NCBI RefSeq assembly: GCF_000720425.1
Contig: NZ_JOAJ01000005.1
Location: forward strand, 627,681-691,680
Direction of reading: 5' to 3'
DNA: 64,000 nt
Source of the DNA: Nocardia rhamnosiphila NBRC 108938
GTDB taxonomy: Bacteria > Actinomycetota > Actinomycetes > Mycobacteriales > Mycobacteriaceae
The stretch's first letter is position 1, and each line of letters begins with the position of its first letter. The notes under the pieces are model-generated. The model ran no database searches, was not told the DNA's origin, and worked only from the letters and a program-made list of their open reading frames with translations. This document shows positions 9,028 to 17,901 of the stretch, piece after piece. The position numbers and the translations under genes were made by a program.

Positions 9028-9791
9028 TGGCCGACTTCGGCGAGTACGGCAGGCGCCGAGCCGTTTCCGGTGGTGTCGGCGCGCGCAGCCGGCGCGGCGC
9101 CTTCGCCCGCACCTTCTGGGGCAAGGCCTTCGTGGAGGTGGTCGAGCGGCTCGCCGAACCCGGTCGGCTCGCCCGCGGCCGCACCTATGCCCGGGCGGGG
9201 CAGGTGGTGAGTTACCGGATCGAGCCCGGTGTCGTGGCCGCCGAGGTGCAGGGCAGCCAGCCGCGCCCGTTCGCCACGACCTGCGATTTCCGGCGGCTGC
9301 GCGACGAGGAGGTGGAGCTGCTGGTCGAGCTGATCCGGGGCTCGCCCGGCATGCTCGCCCGCGTGGTCTCCGGGGATCTGCCCCGCGAACTCGCACCCCA
9401 CCTGCTCCCGGAGACCGCGGCCGATATCGATTTCGGATGCACCTGCCCGGATCCCGGGTGGCCGTGTAAACACGCGGTCGCGGTCGCCTGTCTGCTCGCC
9501 GAACGCTTCGACGACCATCCGCGGGATCTGCTGACCCTGCGTGGGCTGAGCCTGGACACCCTGATCAGCGGGGTCGAGGCGGCGGCGCCGGAGGGGGAAG
9601 AGTTCGCCGACCCCTACGGCGAGAGTCTGGAACTGCCCGCACTGCCGGCACCGGAGATCCGCCCGGCCCCCGACGATCTGGATCCGGCGCTGCTGCGGCG
9701 GGCCCTGCGCATGCTGTCCGCGGACGAGTCGACGGCGGCGGAGGCGGGGCGGGCGCTGGTGGCCGTGTACTCGGCGCTGACCGGCCGCTAG
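9027..9791 (+). CDS. SWIM zinc-finger domain protein
   Basis: This 254-residue protein has one SWIM zinc finger near residues 138-149, with the pattern C-x-C-x6-C-x-H (CTCPDPGWPCKH). SWIM fingers bind DNA or proteins and often accompany Snf2 ATPases. The N-terminus is basic (RRRAVSGGVGARSRRGAFAR) and is followed by FWGKAFVEVVERL and RGRTYARAGQVV, typical of this family. The ATG overlaps the helZ TAA by one base, so translation is coupled and a DNA-binding cofactor role for HelZ is likely. It converges with the next gene, and the two stop codons overlap. Confidence 0.85.
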   Translation: MADFGEYGRRRAVSGGVGARSRRGAFARTFWGKAFVEVVERLAEPGRLARGRTYARAGQVVSYRIEPGVVAAEVQGSQPRPFATTCDFRRLRDEEVELLVELIRGSPGMLARVVSGDLPRELAPHLLPETAADIDFGCTCPDPGWPCKHAVAVACLLAERFDDHPRDLLTLRGLSLDTLISGVEAAAPEGEEFADPYGESLELPALPAPEIRPAPDDLDPALLRRALRMLSADESTAAEAGRALVAVYSALTGR

Positions 9792-10411
9792 CGATCCACC
9801 TCGGCCGGATGAGCGAACATGCTCTGGCCGAGATCGGCTGCGGAGAGCACCACGGTGCCGTAGAGGTCGGCGATCGTGGCGAGGGCGCTGTGGTGGAGTT
9901 GGGTCGCGGAGACCTCGGCCGCGGGGGTCCGCAGGGAGCGGGTGGCGCACGCGTCGGCTACAACGGTGGCTTCGTTTCCGCGCAGGAAGGCGCCCTCGGC
10001 GGTGAAGGTGACACACATATGGGTCATGAATCCGGCAATGACGACCCGCTTGTTTCCGGCCGCGTCGACATGTGCGGCGAGATCGGTGTCCACGAAGGAG
10101 TTCGGCGCGGTTTTGATCACGACCGGTTCGCCGTCGACGGGTGCGACCGCCGGATGGATCCGGCCGACCTCGGCGTCGATGTCGTAGGCGGAGCCGGCGC
10201 CGCCGTTGTGGACGATATGGATGACCGGCGCACCGGCTGCCCGGGCCTGCGCCAGCAGGTCGGCAGCCGCCGCGAGCGCGGGCTCCCAGCCGTCGAGTTC
10301 CATTACCCCGCGGGTGTAGGTGTTCTGGTAGTCGACGAGAAGCAGGGTGGCCTCGGCCAGTGTGGCCGGGGTCCGGTCGAGACCGTTGAGCTCACGCAAC
10401 GTGGTGGCCAT
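9788..10411 (-). CDS. Isochorismatase-family cysteine hydrolase
   Basis: This 207-residue cysteine hydrolase (isochorismatase/nicotinamidase fold) shows the usual catalytic triad: Asp in LLVDYQNTY (about residue 27), Lys in VVIKTAPNSF and Cys in GFMTHMCVTF. The substrate is not known; the family includes isochorismate, nicotinamide, N-carbamoyl and other amide hydrolases. It is divergent from a GlxA/AraC-type regulator, with a 134 bp shared promoter region containing a nested palindrome, so that regulator probably controls it. The 3' end overlaps the SWIM gene by four bases in convergent orientation. Confidence 0.85.
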   Translation of the reverse strand: MATTLRELNGLDRTPATLAEATLLLVDYQNTYTRGVMELDGWEPALAAAADLLAQARAAGAPVIHIVHNGGAGSAYDIDAEVGRIHPAVAPVDGEPVVIKTAPNSFVDTDLAAHVDAAGNKRVVIAGFMTHMCVTFTAEGAFLRGNEATVVADACATRSLRTPAAEVSATQLHHSALATIADLYGTVVLSAADLGQSMFAHPAEVDR

Positions 10412-10478
10412 CGAGGTGGTCCTTTCGCGAGGTTCCGCCGGGTTTCCGGCGCGTCTTCCACGCTAGGAACTCGCGGTT

Positions 10479-10515
10479 ATGTCGGCAATGTCAGGTAACC
10501 TGCAAAAACCGACAT
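10479..10515. promoter_or_regulatory. Nested, exactly symmetric palindrome (candidate operator)
   Basis: The outer arms ATGTCGG (10479-10485) and CCGACAT (10509-10515) enclose an inner 11 bp palindrome CAGGTAACCTG (10492-10502). Both share one centre at 10497, with exactly six bases between inner and outer elements on each side. The site lies 31 bp before the GTG of the GlxA-type regulator and 68 bp before the start of the divergent hydrolase. It is well placed to control both. Confidence 0.7.
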
Positions 10516-10545
10516 GCGCGGTGTCTGGATCCGGAGGGCGAAATA

Positions 10546-11538
10546 GTGATCGAACGGTTCATCGTCGTCGTCTTGTTCGACGGTGTCGATCTGCTCGACG
10601 TGACCGGGCCGCCGGAAGTGTTCTCCCTGCTGCAACGCGAGATGGGCGAACCCACCGGCTATCGCGTCGTGCTCGCTGCCGAGACGGCGGCGCCGGTGAC
10701 GACGTCCGCCGGGGTCCGGGTGCTCCCGGATGTCACCTTCGACGAAGTCTCCGGCCGGAGTATCGACACCCTGATCGTGCCGGGCGCGGTCGAGGTCGAC
10801 GCGCGCCGGCAGGTACGCGCGGTGGCCGATCCGGTGGTGGTCGACTGGGTTCGCCGGACGGCCGGCCGCGTCCGGCGGGTGGCATCGGTCTGTGTCGGCG
10901 CGCATATCCTCGCCCATGCCGGTCTGCTGGCGGGTAAACGCGCGACCACGCACTGGTCGACCGCCGCCCAGCTCGCCGCCGAACATCCAGGGGTCATGGT
11001 GGACGCCGACCCGATCTTCATCCGCGACGGTGACGTGTGGACCGGTGCCGGGCTCACCGCCTGCCTGGATCTGACCCTCGCGCTGGTAGCGGAGGATTTC
11101 GGCCGGGAGCCGGCGATGCGGGTGGCCCGGCAATTGGTGATGTACCTGCAGCGTCCCAGCGGTCAGAGCCAGTTCAGCGTATCCCTCGATCCGGTGTCGA
11201 GCACGCGACGCATCGACGATCTGCGACATCACATCGCGCAGAACATCTCCCGGCCGCTCACTGTCGCGTCCCTGGCCGCCCACGCGCATATCGGTGACCG
11301 TCAGCTCACCCGGATCTTCAAGGCCGAATTGGGTATGACGCCGGCGGCCTACATCGAAGCCGCCCGAGTGGAAGTCGCCCGCCATCGTCTGGAGACCACC
11401 GACGACACACTCGACCGCGTGGCCGGTGAATGTGGTTTCGGGACAACCGATACGCTCGCCCGCGCCTTCCGTCGCTCTCTCGGTATCACCCCGGCCGCCT
11501 ACCGGGACCGCTTCCGAGTACGCACCGAGGTTCCGTAA
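10546..11538 (+). CDS. GlxA-type transcriptional regulator (DJ-1/PfpI domain plus AraC HTH)
   Basis: This 330-residue regulator has an N-terminal DJ-1/PfpI-like domain (about 1-180; VVLFDGVDLLDVTGPPEVF, with VASVCVGAHILA at the nucleophile elbow). A C-terminal AraC-type DNA-binding domain (about 225-325) has two helix-turn-helices, ending GFGTTDTLARAFRRSLGITP. The GTG at 10546 has CCGGAGGG upstream. The elbow keeps a cysteine (SVCVG), as in ligand-sensing members of this group; enzymatic activity is not implied. It is divergent from the isochorismatase-like hydrolase and most likely regulates it through the palindrome between them. Confidence 0.88.
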   Translation: MIERFIVVVLFDGVDLLDVTGPPEVFSLLQREMGEPTGYRVVLAAETAAPVTTSAGVRVLPDVTFDEVSGRSIDTLIVPGAVEVDARRQVRAVADPVVVDWVRRTAGRVRRVASVCVGAHILAHAGLLAGKRATTHWSTAAQLAAEHPGVMVDADPIFIRDGDVWTGAGLTACLDLTLALVAEDFGREPAMRVARQLVMYLQRPSGQSQFSVSLDPVSSTRRIDDLRHHIAQNISRPLTVASLAAHAHIGDRQLTRIFKAELGMTPAAYIEAARVEVARHRLETTDDTLDRVAGECGFGTTDTLARAFRRSLGITPAAYRDRFRVRTEVP

Positions 11539-11618
11539 GCGGCTGTCCGCGGCCGATATCCGGGTACGGGCTCGCGCGGATCGCCGGCGTACGGACGCCG
11601 CCCGCGCCCGGCCCGGGG

Positions 11619-12677
11619 TCATTCCAACCGGTACACCCGCTGGGCATTGGCGCGGAATACCTTCTCCAGGAACTCCGTGCCGCCGAGATGGTCGGCCAGC
11701 ACCGTCGCCACCGCCTCGGCGCTGCCGGTGATCGAGGTGATCGGCCGGTCGACCGGGAAATTCGATCCCCAGACGAGTCGTTCGGCGCCGAAGACGTCGG
11801 CCGCGTGCCGCAGCAGCGGGCCGATCCGGTCGGTGAGGCGGGCCACCGGCGTCGGATGGCCGGGTCTGGGTACCGGGTGGCCCAGGATCGGCATCATCAA
11901 CCCGCTGACCTTGGCCACCACATTCGGAAACTCGGCCAGCGCGGTGATATCGGCGCGCCAGCGTTCGAATATCGCGGCGCGTTGCCGGGCGTCGTTCCCG
12001 GTGTACTTGCCGATCGGCCCGAAGATCCCCGCCGGCGTACCCAGGTGGTTCAACACGATCTTCGCCTCGGGGTAGCGCCGGGCCAGCGCGATCAGTTCCG
12101 GCAGCTGGTTCGAGTACACCCAGGCCTCGAAGATCAGCTCGCGGTCGACCAGTGCGGCGAAGCCGTCCAGGAACGCGTTGCTGTGCAGGGCGCCCGGGTC
12201 GGTGGTGAAACTGCGGATGCCGGTGTCCGGATGGTGGGCGACCATACTGCGCACGCCGCGTACCAGGGGTGAGGCGGATAGATGCGCGTCGAGCAGTTCG
12301 GCGAACCCCGGGGCGCCGGGGAAGCCGCTCGCGCTCACGGCGGCGAGCGCGGGGGTGTCCACCCCGAACGGCAGGGCGGTGACCCAGCGGGTCTCCTCGA
12401 CCTTGGGGCCGGTCCACTCGACCTCGATGTGCACCACCGATTCGACCGGCAGGTCGCCGGCGTCGGTCCGGTAGTCGGCGGGCAGGTACGGCGCCAGATA
12501 GGCCGAGGGTTCGCCGATGAACTCCCGGTCCTTACGCGGCGCGAGACGTACCGCGAGCGGGAGCGGGACCGGGACGGCACGCAACAGTTTCGCTGTGCGG
12601 CTGAACTCGCGCGCGGTGGTGAACGGGTCCCACTGGTGGATGTGGGCGTCGATGATCCGGATCTCGCCGATGTCCAT
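11619..12677 (-). CDS. Amidohydrolase (amidohydrolase-2 / lactonase-like TIM barrel)
   Basis: This 352-residue metal-dependent hydrolase of the amidohydrolase-2 group opens with IIDAHIHQWDP, the H-x-H metal motif of strand 1. It continues with VVHIEVEW and KIVLNHLG, and ends with RLVWGSNFPVDRP, which carries the catalytic Asp region near the C-terminus. This arrangement resembles L-fucono-lactonase and 2-pyrone-4,6-dicarboxylate hydrolase relatives. The true substrate is unknown. The gene stands alone, convergent with the GlxA-type regulator (80 bp gap) and divergent from the membrane protein at 12802. Confidence 0.8.
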   Translation of the reverse strand: MDIGEIRIIDAHIHQWDPFTTAREFSRTAKLLRAVPVPLPLAVRLAPRKDREFIGEPSAYLAPYLPADYRTDAGDLPVESVVHIEVEWTGPKVEETRWVTALPFGVDTPALAAVSASGFPGAPGFAELLDAHLSASPLVRGVRSMVAHHPDTGIRSFTTDPGALHSNAFLDGFAALVDRELIFEAWVYSNQLPELIALARRYPEAKIVLNHLGTPAGIFGPIGKYTGNDARQRAAIFERWRADITALAEFPNVVAKVSGLMMPILGHPVPRPGHPTPVARLTDRIGPLLRHAADVFGAERLVWGSNFPVDRPITSITGSAEAVATVLADHLGGTEFLEKVFRANAQRVYRLE

Positions 12678-12789
12678 TGCGCTCCGGCACCTCCTGCGAT
12701 CGTCTGTGGTCTGGTCGCCGAGGGTAGCGCGTGACCAGGGCCCGGGGGAGCCGTTCGGCTCGCGTCGGACGAGTCGGCGGATCCGGCGT

Positions 12790-12795
12790 CATACT
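12790..12795 (+). promoter_or_regulatory. -10 element, probable leaderless start
   Basis: The hexamer CATACT ends six bases before the GTG at 12802, which would place the transcript start on or next to the start codon. No ribosome-binding site is visible upstream. This fits the leaderless initiation common in mycobacteria and relatives. Confidence 0.45.
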
Positions 12796-12801
12796 GGGTC
12801 T

Positions 12802-13935
12802 GTGGCCGAACAGGATTCGGCGCCGCGGGCGCCGGTGTCGGGAGCCGATACGGTTCCCGACCGCGTCGTGACGGAGAAATCCGCTCCGGCCGCCGCGCCC
12901 CGCCCGGTCGGCGGCCCGGCGGCGGAGCCGCAGAGTGCCGGTGCGGCGGCGCCGGAACCGGGTCGTGCGCCCGCCGCGCTGCGCGATCTGGTCGAGCAGG
13001 GTGTGCTCGACGAAACCCAGCTGACCGCGGTGGTCACCGCGCTATGGCACGAACGGCCGCGGCCCACGCCGGCCCGGCTGCTGGCCGAGATCGCGGCCTA
13101 CGCCGGGGCGGGTCTGTTGCTGAGCGGACTGGTGCTGATCCTGGTGGAGTCCTGGGACGATATGGCCAAACTGGGCCGTTTCGTCCTGTTCGCGCTGGTC
13201 GCTCTCGGCTTGATCGTGGCCGGTGTGGCGACGGCGGGCGGTCGCTCGGTGTTGTTGCGCGCGGCGTGGCGGTCGATACCCGATACCGGGCACACCGCGC
13301 GGACCCGGCTGGCGGTGGTCCTGTTCGTACTCGCGTCGGCGAGTGTGGCCGCGGCCGCGGGGTCGGCTTTCGACAACGGGGATGTCGGCAGCGACACCAC
13401 CTGGGTCTATGCCGCGGGGGCGGGTCTGCTGGCGGCGGCCGCCGGGTATGCCGCGTTGCCGTCGCTGCTCGGCCTGCTGGTGTGCACCGCGTTCAGCGTG
13501 GCGCTGGTGGTGGGCGTACTGGACGAGGTCTTCGACCTCGACGACAGCTGGATCGGCGGCGGGGTGCTGGTGCTGGGTATCGGCTGGCTCGGTCTCACCC
13601 GCGCCCGGGTGGTGCTCGAGGTGTGGGCCGGATATCTGGCGGGCGTGGTCCTGGCGGTGGCGGGGGCGCAGACCGTCGACGCGTTCGACGGGAGGTGGCC
13701 GGCCTACGCGCTCACCGCCGTGGTCGCAGTGGTGTGCTTCGGGGTCTACGCCACCGATCGGTCCTGGGTGCTGGTTCTCGGTGGCGCCGCGGCGCTGACA
13801 ATGGCGGCGGTGGAGGCGGTCGCGGAGTGGACCGGTGAGTCGGCCGGTGCGTCCGGGGCGATCCTGGTGATCGGCGCGGTGGTCCTGGGGATCGGCAGCT
13901 ATCTGCTGGCCCGGTCCACGAAAACCACCGGTTAG
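12802..13935 (+). CDS. Multi-spanning membrane protein (DUF2157-like)
   Basis: This is a 377-residue integral membrane protein of unknown function. Residues 1-60 are Ala/Pro/Glu-rich and probably disordered and cytoplasmic. A short helical region (LRDLVEQGVLDETQLTAVV) resembles the start of DUF2157 proteins. Roughly ten hydrophobic segments follow, beginning AYAGAGLLLSGLVLILVE. The GTG at 12802 is supported by the -10 element just upstream. The longer frame from 12517 runs into the divergent amidohydrolase and is rejected. A 183 bp gap with palindromes follows before mmsA. Confidence 0.7.
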   Translation: MAEQDSAPRAPVSGADTVPDRVVTEKSAPAAAPRPVGGPAAEPQSAGAAAPEPGRAPAALRDLVEQGVLDETQLTAVVTALWHERPRPTPARLLAEIAAYAGAGLLLSGLVLILVESWDDMAKLGRFVLFALVALGLIVAGVATAGGRSVLLRAAWRSIPDTGHTARTRLAVVLFVLASASVAAAAGSAFDNGDVGSDTTWVYAAGAGLLAAAAGYAALPSLLGLLVCTAFSVALVVGVLDEVFDLDDSWIGGGVLVLGIGWLGLTRARVVLEVWAGYLAGVVLAVAGAQTVDAFDGRWPAYALTAVVAVVCFGVYATDRSWVLVLGGAAALTMAAVEAVAEWTGESAGASGAILVIGAVVLGIGSYLLARSTKTTG

Positions 13936-14011
13936 CTGGGTAGATTCCGAGTCACGCGGACGTGGTCGGCGTGTTTGCGGGCAAGTCTGGTTTCGGCCGA
14001 AGTCCGGGTGT

Positions 14012-14056
14012 ATCGTTTTGCTTGGACGTCCAACTATTGGAAGCCCGCAAAACGAT
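14012..14056. promoter_or_regulatory. Inverted repeat plus palindrome upstream of the valine operon
   Basis: Arms ATCGTTTTGC (14012-14021) and GCAAAACGAT (14047-14056) are perfect 10 bp inverted repeats. A separate 12 bp perfect palindrome, TTGGACGTCCAA, occupies 14022-14033 right next to the left arm. The site ends 62 bp before mmsA and is a good candidate for the operator of the mmsA operon. The regulator is unknown. Confidence 0.6.
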
Positions 14057-14118
14057 CTTCGTGTGACGGACGGCCGCAGCGCCGCGCCCGCCACCCCCGA
14101 CACGAGGCAGGGAATCGC

Positions 14119-15618
14119 ATGGTTCGAGAACTCACACATTTCATCGGCGGGCAGCACGTCCCCGGCACCTCCGGCCGGTTCGGCGATGTCTACGACCCGA
14201 ATATCGGCGAGGTGCAGGCCCGGGTGCCGCTGGCGAGCCGGGCCGAAGTCGAGGCCGTTATCGCGAACGCCGAAGCCGCGCAGCCGGCCTGGGCCGCGAC
14301 CAACCCGCAGCGCCGGGCCCGGGTGCTGATGAAGTTCTTGACCCTGGTCAACGATGAGATCGACTCGCTGGCCGCGCTGCTGTCCAGTGAGCACGGCAAG
14401 ACCATCCCCGACGCCAAGGGCGATATCCAGCGCGGCCTCGAGGTCATCGAGTTCGCGGTCGGTATCCCGCACCTGCTCAAGGGCGAGTACACCGAGAGCG
14501 CGGGCACCGGGATCGATGTCTACTCGATGCGCCAGCCGCTGGGTGTGGTCGCCGGCATCACCCCGTTCAACTTCCCGGCCATGATTCCGCTGTGGAAGGC
14601 CGGTCCCGCGCTGGCCACCGGTAACGCTTTCGTGCTCAAGCCCTCCGAACGCGACCCGTCGGTGCCGCTGCGGCTGGCCGAACTGTTCCTCGAAGCCGGT
14701 CTGCCCGAGGGCGTGTTCAACGTGGTCAACGGCGACAAGGAGGCCGTGGACACGATCCTGCACGATCCCCGGATCAAGGCGGTCGGCTTCGTCGGCTCCA
14801 CCCCGATCGCGCAGTACATCTACGAGACCGCCACCGCGAACGGTAAACGCGCCCAGTGCTTCGGCGGCGCCAAGAACCACGCCATCGTCATGCCCGACGC
14901 CGATCTCGACGATGTCGCCGATCAGCTTATCGGCGCGGGCTACGGTTCGGCCGGTGAACGCTGCATGGCGATCTCGGTGGCCGTGCCGGTGGGCGAGGAG
15001 ACCGCGGACCGGCTGGTCGAGAAGCTCACCGAACGGGTGCACAAGCTCAATGTCGGCAAATCCGATGATCCGGGCGCGGACTTCGGGCCGCTGGTCGGCC
15101 TCGACGGTGTGGACCGGGTGAAGAAGTACATCCAGCGGGGCATCGACGAGGGCGCCGAACTGGTGGTGGACGGCCGCGGCCTCACCGTCGACGGTGCCGA
15201 GAACGGGTACTTCGTCGGCGCGACCCTGTTCGACCGGGTCGGCAAGGAGATGTCCATCTACAAGGAGGAGATCTTCGGCCCGGTGCTGACCGTCGTGCGC
15301 GCCGCGGACTACGAGGAAGGCCTGCGGCTGGCCAACGACCACGAATACGGCAACGGCGTAGCCATCTTCACCCGCGACGGTGACACCGCCCGCGATTTCG
15401 CGGCCCGCGTACAGGTCGGCATGGTCGGTATCAATGTCCCGATCCCGGTGCCGATCGCGTACTACACCTTCGGCGGCTGGAAGCGGTCCGGGTTCGGTGA
15501 CCTGAACCAGCACGGCCCGGATTCGATCCGCTTCTACACCAAGACCAAGACGGTGACCCAGCGCTGGCCGGCGGGATTGAAGGAGAGCAACAGCTTCGTC
15601 ATCCCGACGATGGAATGA
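14119..15618 (+). CDS. mmsA: Methylmalonate-semialdehyde dehydrogenase (CoA-acylating)
   Basis: This enzyme oxidises methylmalonate semialdehyde to propionyl-CoA with CO2 release, the last dedicated step of valine breakdown; it also handles malonate semialdehyde. It has 499 residues, the normal length. The catalytic Cys282 lies in SAGERCMAIS, a CoA-acylating MmsA signature. The NAD-binding segment GITPFNFPAMIPLWK and CFGGAKNHAIVMPDAD are conserved. The ATG at 14119 follows a GAGGCAGGGA stretch; the upstream 48 codons of the open frame are non-coding. The stop overlaps the acyl-CoA dehydrogenase start (ATGA). Confidence 0.95.
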   Translation: MVRELTHFIGGQHVPGTSGRFGDVYDPNIGEVQARVPLASRAEVEAVIANAEAAQPAWAATNPQRRARVLMKFLTLVNDEIDSLAALLSSEHGKTIPDAKGDIQRGLEVIEFAVGIPHLLKGEYTESAGTGIDVYSMRQPLGVVAGITPFNFPAMIPLWKAGPALATGNAFVLKPSERDPSVPLRLAELFLEAGLPEGVFNVVNGDKEAVDTILHDPRIKAVGFVGSTPIAQYIYETATANGKRAQCFGGAKNHAIVMPDADLDDVADQLIGAGYGSAGERCMAISVAVPVGEETADRLVEKLTERVHKLNVGKSDDPGADFGPLVGLDGVDRVKKYIQRGIDEGAELVVDGRGLTVDGAENGYFVGATLFDRVGKEMSIYKEEIFGPVLTVVRAADYEEGLRLANDHEYGNGVAIFTRDGDTARDFAARVQVGMVGINVPIPVPIAYYTFGGWKRSGFGDLNQHGPDSIRFYTKTKTVTQRWPAGLKESNSFVIPTME

Positions 15619-16775
15619 CGGCCGTGTTCACGCTCGACGAAGACGAGCGGGCCATCCGCGATACCGCCCGGGAATTCGCCGACGAATACCTGGCGCCGCA
15701 CGCCGTGGAATGGGACCAGAACAAACACTTCCCGGTGGATGTGCTGCGGAAATCGGGTGCGGTCGGGCTCGGCGGCATCTACGTGGGTGAGGAGTTCGGT
15801 GGATCCGGGCTGCGCCGGCTGGACGCGGTGCGGATCTTCGAACAGCTCGCCACCGGATGCCCCACCGTGGCGGCCTATATCTCGATCCACAATATGGCGG
15901 CCTGGATGATCGACGCCTACGGCGACGACGACCAGCGCCGGCAGTGGCTGCCCGGGTTGACGGCGATGGACCAGCTGGCCAGTTACGCGCTCACCGAACC
16001 CGGTGTGGGTTCCGATGCCGCCGCCATCACCACCCGCGCGGTGCGTGACGGTGACGACTACCTGGTCAACGGCTCCAAGCAGTTCATCTCGGGCGCGGGT
16101 AGCAACGACCTGTACGTGATGATGGTCCGCACCCAGGACACCGGGGCACGGGGTATCTCGACGCTGGTCATCCCCGCCGACACGCCTGGTCTCGAGGTAG
16201 GGCCCAACGAGAAGAAGATGGGCTGGAACGCCCAGCCCACCCGGCAGGTGATCCTCACCGACGCGCGGGTGCCGGTGGCCAACCGGCTCGGCGCCGAGGG
16301 CGACGGGTTCCGGATCGCCATGAACGGGCTCAACGGCGGGCGGCTCAATATCGCCGCGTGCTCGGTGGGCGGGGCGCAGGCCGCGCTCGAGAAAACCGTG
16401 CCCTACCTGGCCCAGCGCAATGCGTTCGGCGCTCCGCTGCTGAACAACCAGGCATTGCAATTCGAGCTGGCCGATATGCGGACCGAACTCGAAGCCGCCC
16501 GGACCCTGCTGTGGCGGGCCGCGGCGGCGCTGGACGCGGATGCCCCGGACAAGGTCGAACTCTGCGCCATGGCCAAACGGTTCGCCACCGACGCCGGTTT
16601 CGAGGTCGCCAACGCCGCGCTGCAACTGCACGGCGGATACGGTTACCTGGCCGAATACGGCCTGGAGAAGATCGTCCGCGACCTGCGGGTGCACCAGATC
16701 CTGGAGGGCACCAACGAGATCATGCGGATGGTCGTCGCCCGGTCGATGACAGCGTCCGTGGCGGGTGTGTCGTGA
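15615..16775 (+). CDS. Acyl-CoA dehydrogenase, probably isobutyryl-CoA dehydrogenase
   Basis: This 386-residue flavoprotein oxidises short branched acyl-CoA. In this operon the natural substrate is isobutyryl-CoA from valine, giving methacrylyl-CoA. Signatures include YALTEPGVGSDAAAI (FAD/acyl binding), NGSKQFISGAG, the FAD motif LQLHGGYGYLAEYG, and LEGTNEIMRM containing the usual catalytic Glu. It corresponds to mycobacterial FadE9, which is likewise encoded between mmsA and mmsB. Translation is coupled to mmsA by a four-base overlap. Specificity is inferred from context; 2-methylbutyryl-CoA is a possible side substrate. Confidence 0.9.
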   Translation: MTAVFTLDEDERAIRDTAREFADEYLAPHAVEWDQNKHFPVDVLRKSGAVGLGGIYVGEEFGGSGLRRLDAVRIFEQLATGCPTVAAYISIHNMAAWMIDAYGDDDQRRQWLPGLTAMDQLASYALTEPGVGSDAAAITTRAVRDGDDYLVNGSKQFISGAGSNDLYVMMVRTQDTGARGISTLVIPADTPGLEVGPNEKKMGWNAQPTRQVILTDARVPVANRLGAEGDGFRIAMNGLNGGRLNIAACSVGGAQAALEKTVPYLAQRNAFGAPLLNNQALQFELADMRTELEAARTLLWRAAAALDADAPDKVELCAMAKRFATDAGFEVANAALQLHGGYGYLAEYGLEKIVRDLRVHQILEGTNEIMRMVVARSMTASVAGVS

Positions 16776-16812
16776 TCGGCGGACGCCCGGCGGCGAGCGC
16801 GAAAGGAAATGA

Positions 16813-17901
16813 ATGAGCGACGAACCCGAAGTCCTGGTCGAACAGCGCGGCGGCCTGGGCCTGATCACCCTGAACCGGCCCAAGGCCATCAACGCCCTCA
16901 ACCACGCGATGACGCTCACCATCACCGAGCGGTTGCGCGCCTGGGCCACTGACGATTCGGTGCGGACGGTGGCCATCACCGGCGCCGGTGAGCGGGGCCT
17001 GTGCGCGGGCGGCGATATCGTCGCCATTCACCACGACGCCAAGGAACAGCAGGCGGCGGGGCATGTGGGCGCGGCGGCGGATTCGGCGACCGGGAAGTTC
17101 TGGCGCGACGAGTACATTCTCAACGCGCTCATCGGCCGCTATCCGAAGCCGTATGTCGCGGTGATGGACGGGATCGTGATGGGCGGCGGGGTCGGCCTGT
17201 CGGCGCACGGCAGCCATCGCATCGTCACCGAACGGTCCAAGGTCGGCATGCCGGAGGTCGGTATCGGATTCATCCCCGATGTCGGCGGCACCTATCTGCT
17301 GTCCCGGGCGCCGGGTGAGCTGGGCACGCATATCGCGCTCACCACCGCGCGGCTCGGGGCCGGCGATGCCGTCGCCACGGGGTTCGCGGACTACTACGTT
17401 CCGGCCGACCGGATCCCGGCGCTGCTGACCACCCTGGAGACCGAGGCCGCGGATGTCGCCATCGCGAAATTCGCCGCCGAGGCACCGGAATCGAGCCTGA
17501 TCGCGCAACGCGACTGGATCGATGCCTGCTACAGCGCCGATACCGTCGCCGAGATCGTGGCCCGCCTACAGGCCCACGAATCGCCGGAGGCGAACAAGGC
17601 CGCCGCCGACGTACTGGGCAAATCACCGGTCGCGCTGCAGGTGACGCTGCGGTCGCTGCGTTCGGCGAAGGGCACCGGCAGCCTGGAAGCGGTGCTGAAC
17701 GAGGAGTACCGGGTGTCGATCGCCTCGCTGGCCTCGCACGACCTGGTCGAGGGCATCCGCGCACAGGTGGTCGACAAGGACCGAAACCCGCGGTGGTCGC
17801 CCGCCGCCCTGTCCGATGTGACCACCGCGCAGGTCGACGGATATTTCGCCGAGCTCGGTGCGCGGGAACTGGGTTTGACGATTCCGGAGGACAAACAATG
17901 A
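16813..17901 (+). CDS. 3-hydroxyisobutyryl-CoA hydrolase (crotonase family)
   Basis: This 362-residue crotonase-fold enzyme is longer than plain enoyl-CoA hydratases (about 260), as expected for HIBYL-CoA hydrolases. The oxyanion-hole regions are AGERGLCAGGDI and MDGIVMGGGVGLS. EVGIGFIPDVGG contains the Glu and Asp positions used by the hydrolase subgroup. It would free 3-hydroxyisobutyrate for MmsB, which follows. The ATG at 16813 has AAAGGAAA upstream. The stop overlaps mmsB (ATGA). No separate methacrylyl-CoA hydratase is in this operon; EchA8 at 28 kb or another hydratase could supply that step. Confidence 0.9.
   Translation: MSDEPEVLVEQRGGLGLITLNRPKAINALNHAMTLTITERLRAWATDDSVRTVAITGAGERGLCAGGDIVAIHHDAKEQQAAGHVGAAADSATGKFWRDEYILNALIGRYPKPYVAVMDGIVMGGGVGLSAHGSHRIVTERSKVGMPEVGIGFIPDVGGTYLLSRAPGELGTHIALTTARLGAGDAVATGFADYYVPADRIPALLTTLETEAADVAIAKFAAEAPESSLIAQRDWIDACYSADTVAEIVARLQAHESPEANKAAADVLGKSPVALQVTLRSLRSAKGTGSLEAVLNEEYRVSIASLASHDLVEGIRAQVVDKDRNPRWSPAALSDVTTAQVDGYFAELGARELGLTIPEDKQ

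Noticed and set aside
13042..15513. 823-codon minus-strand frame across the membrane protein gene and mmsA
   Set aside because: It crosses two real genes and their intergenic region, and has shadow-like composition with no recognisable domain.
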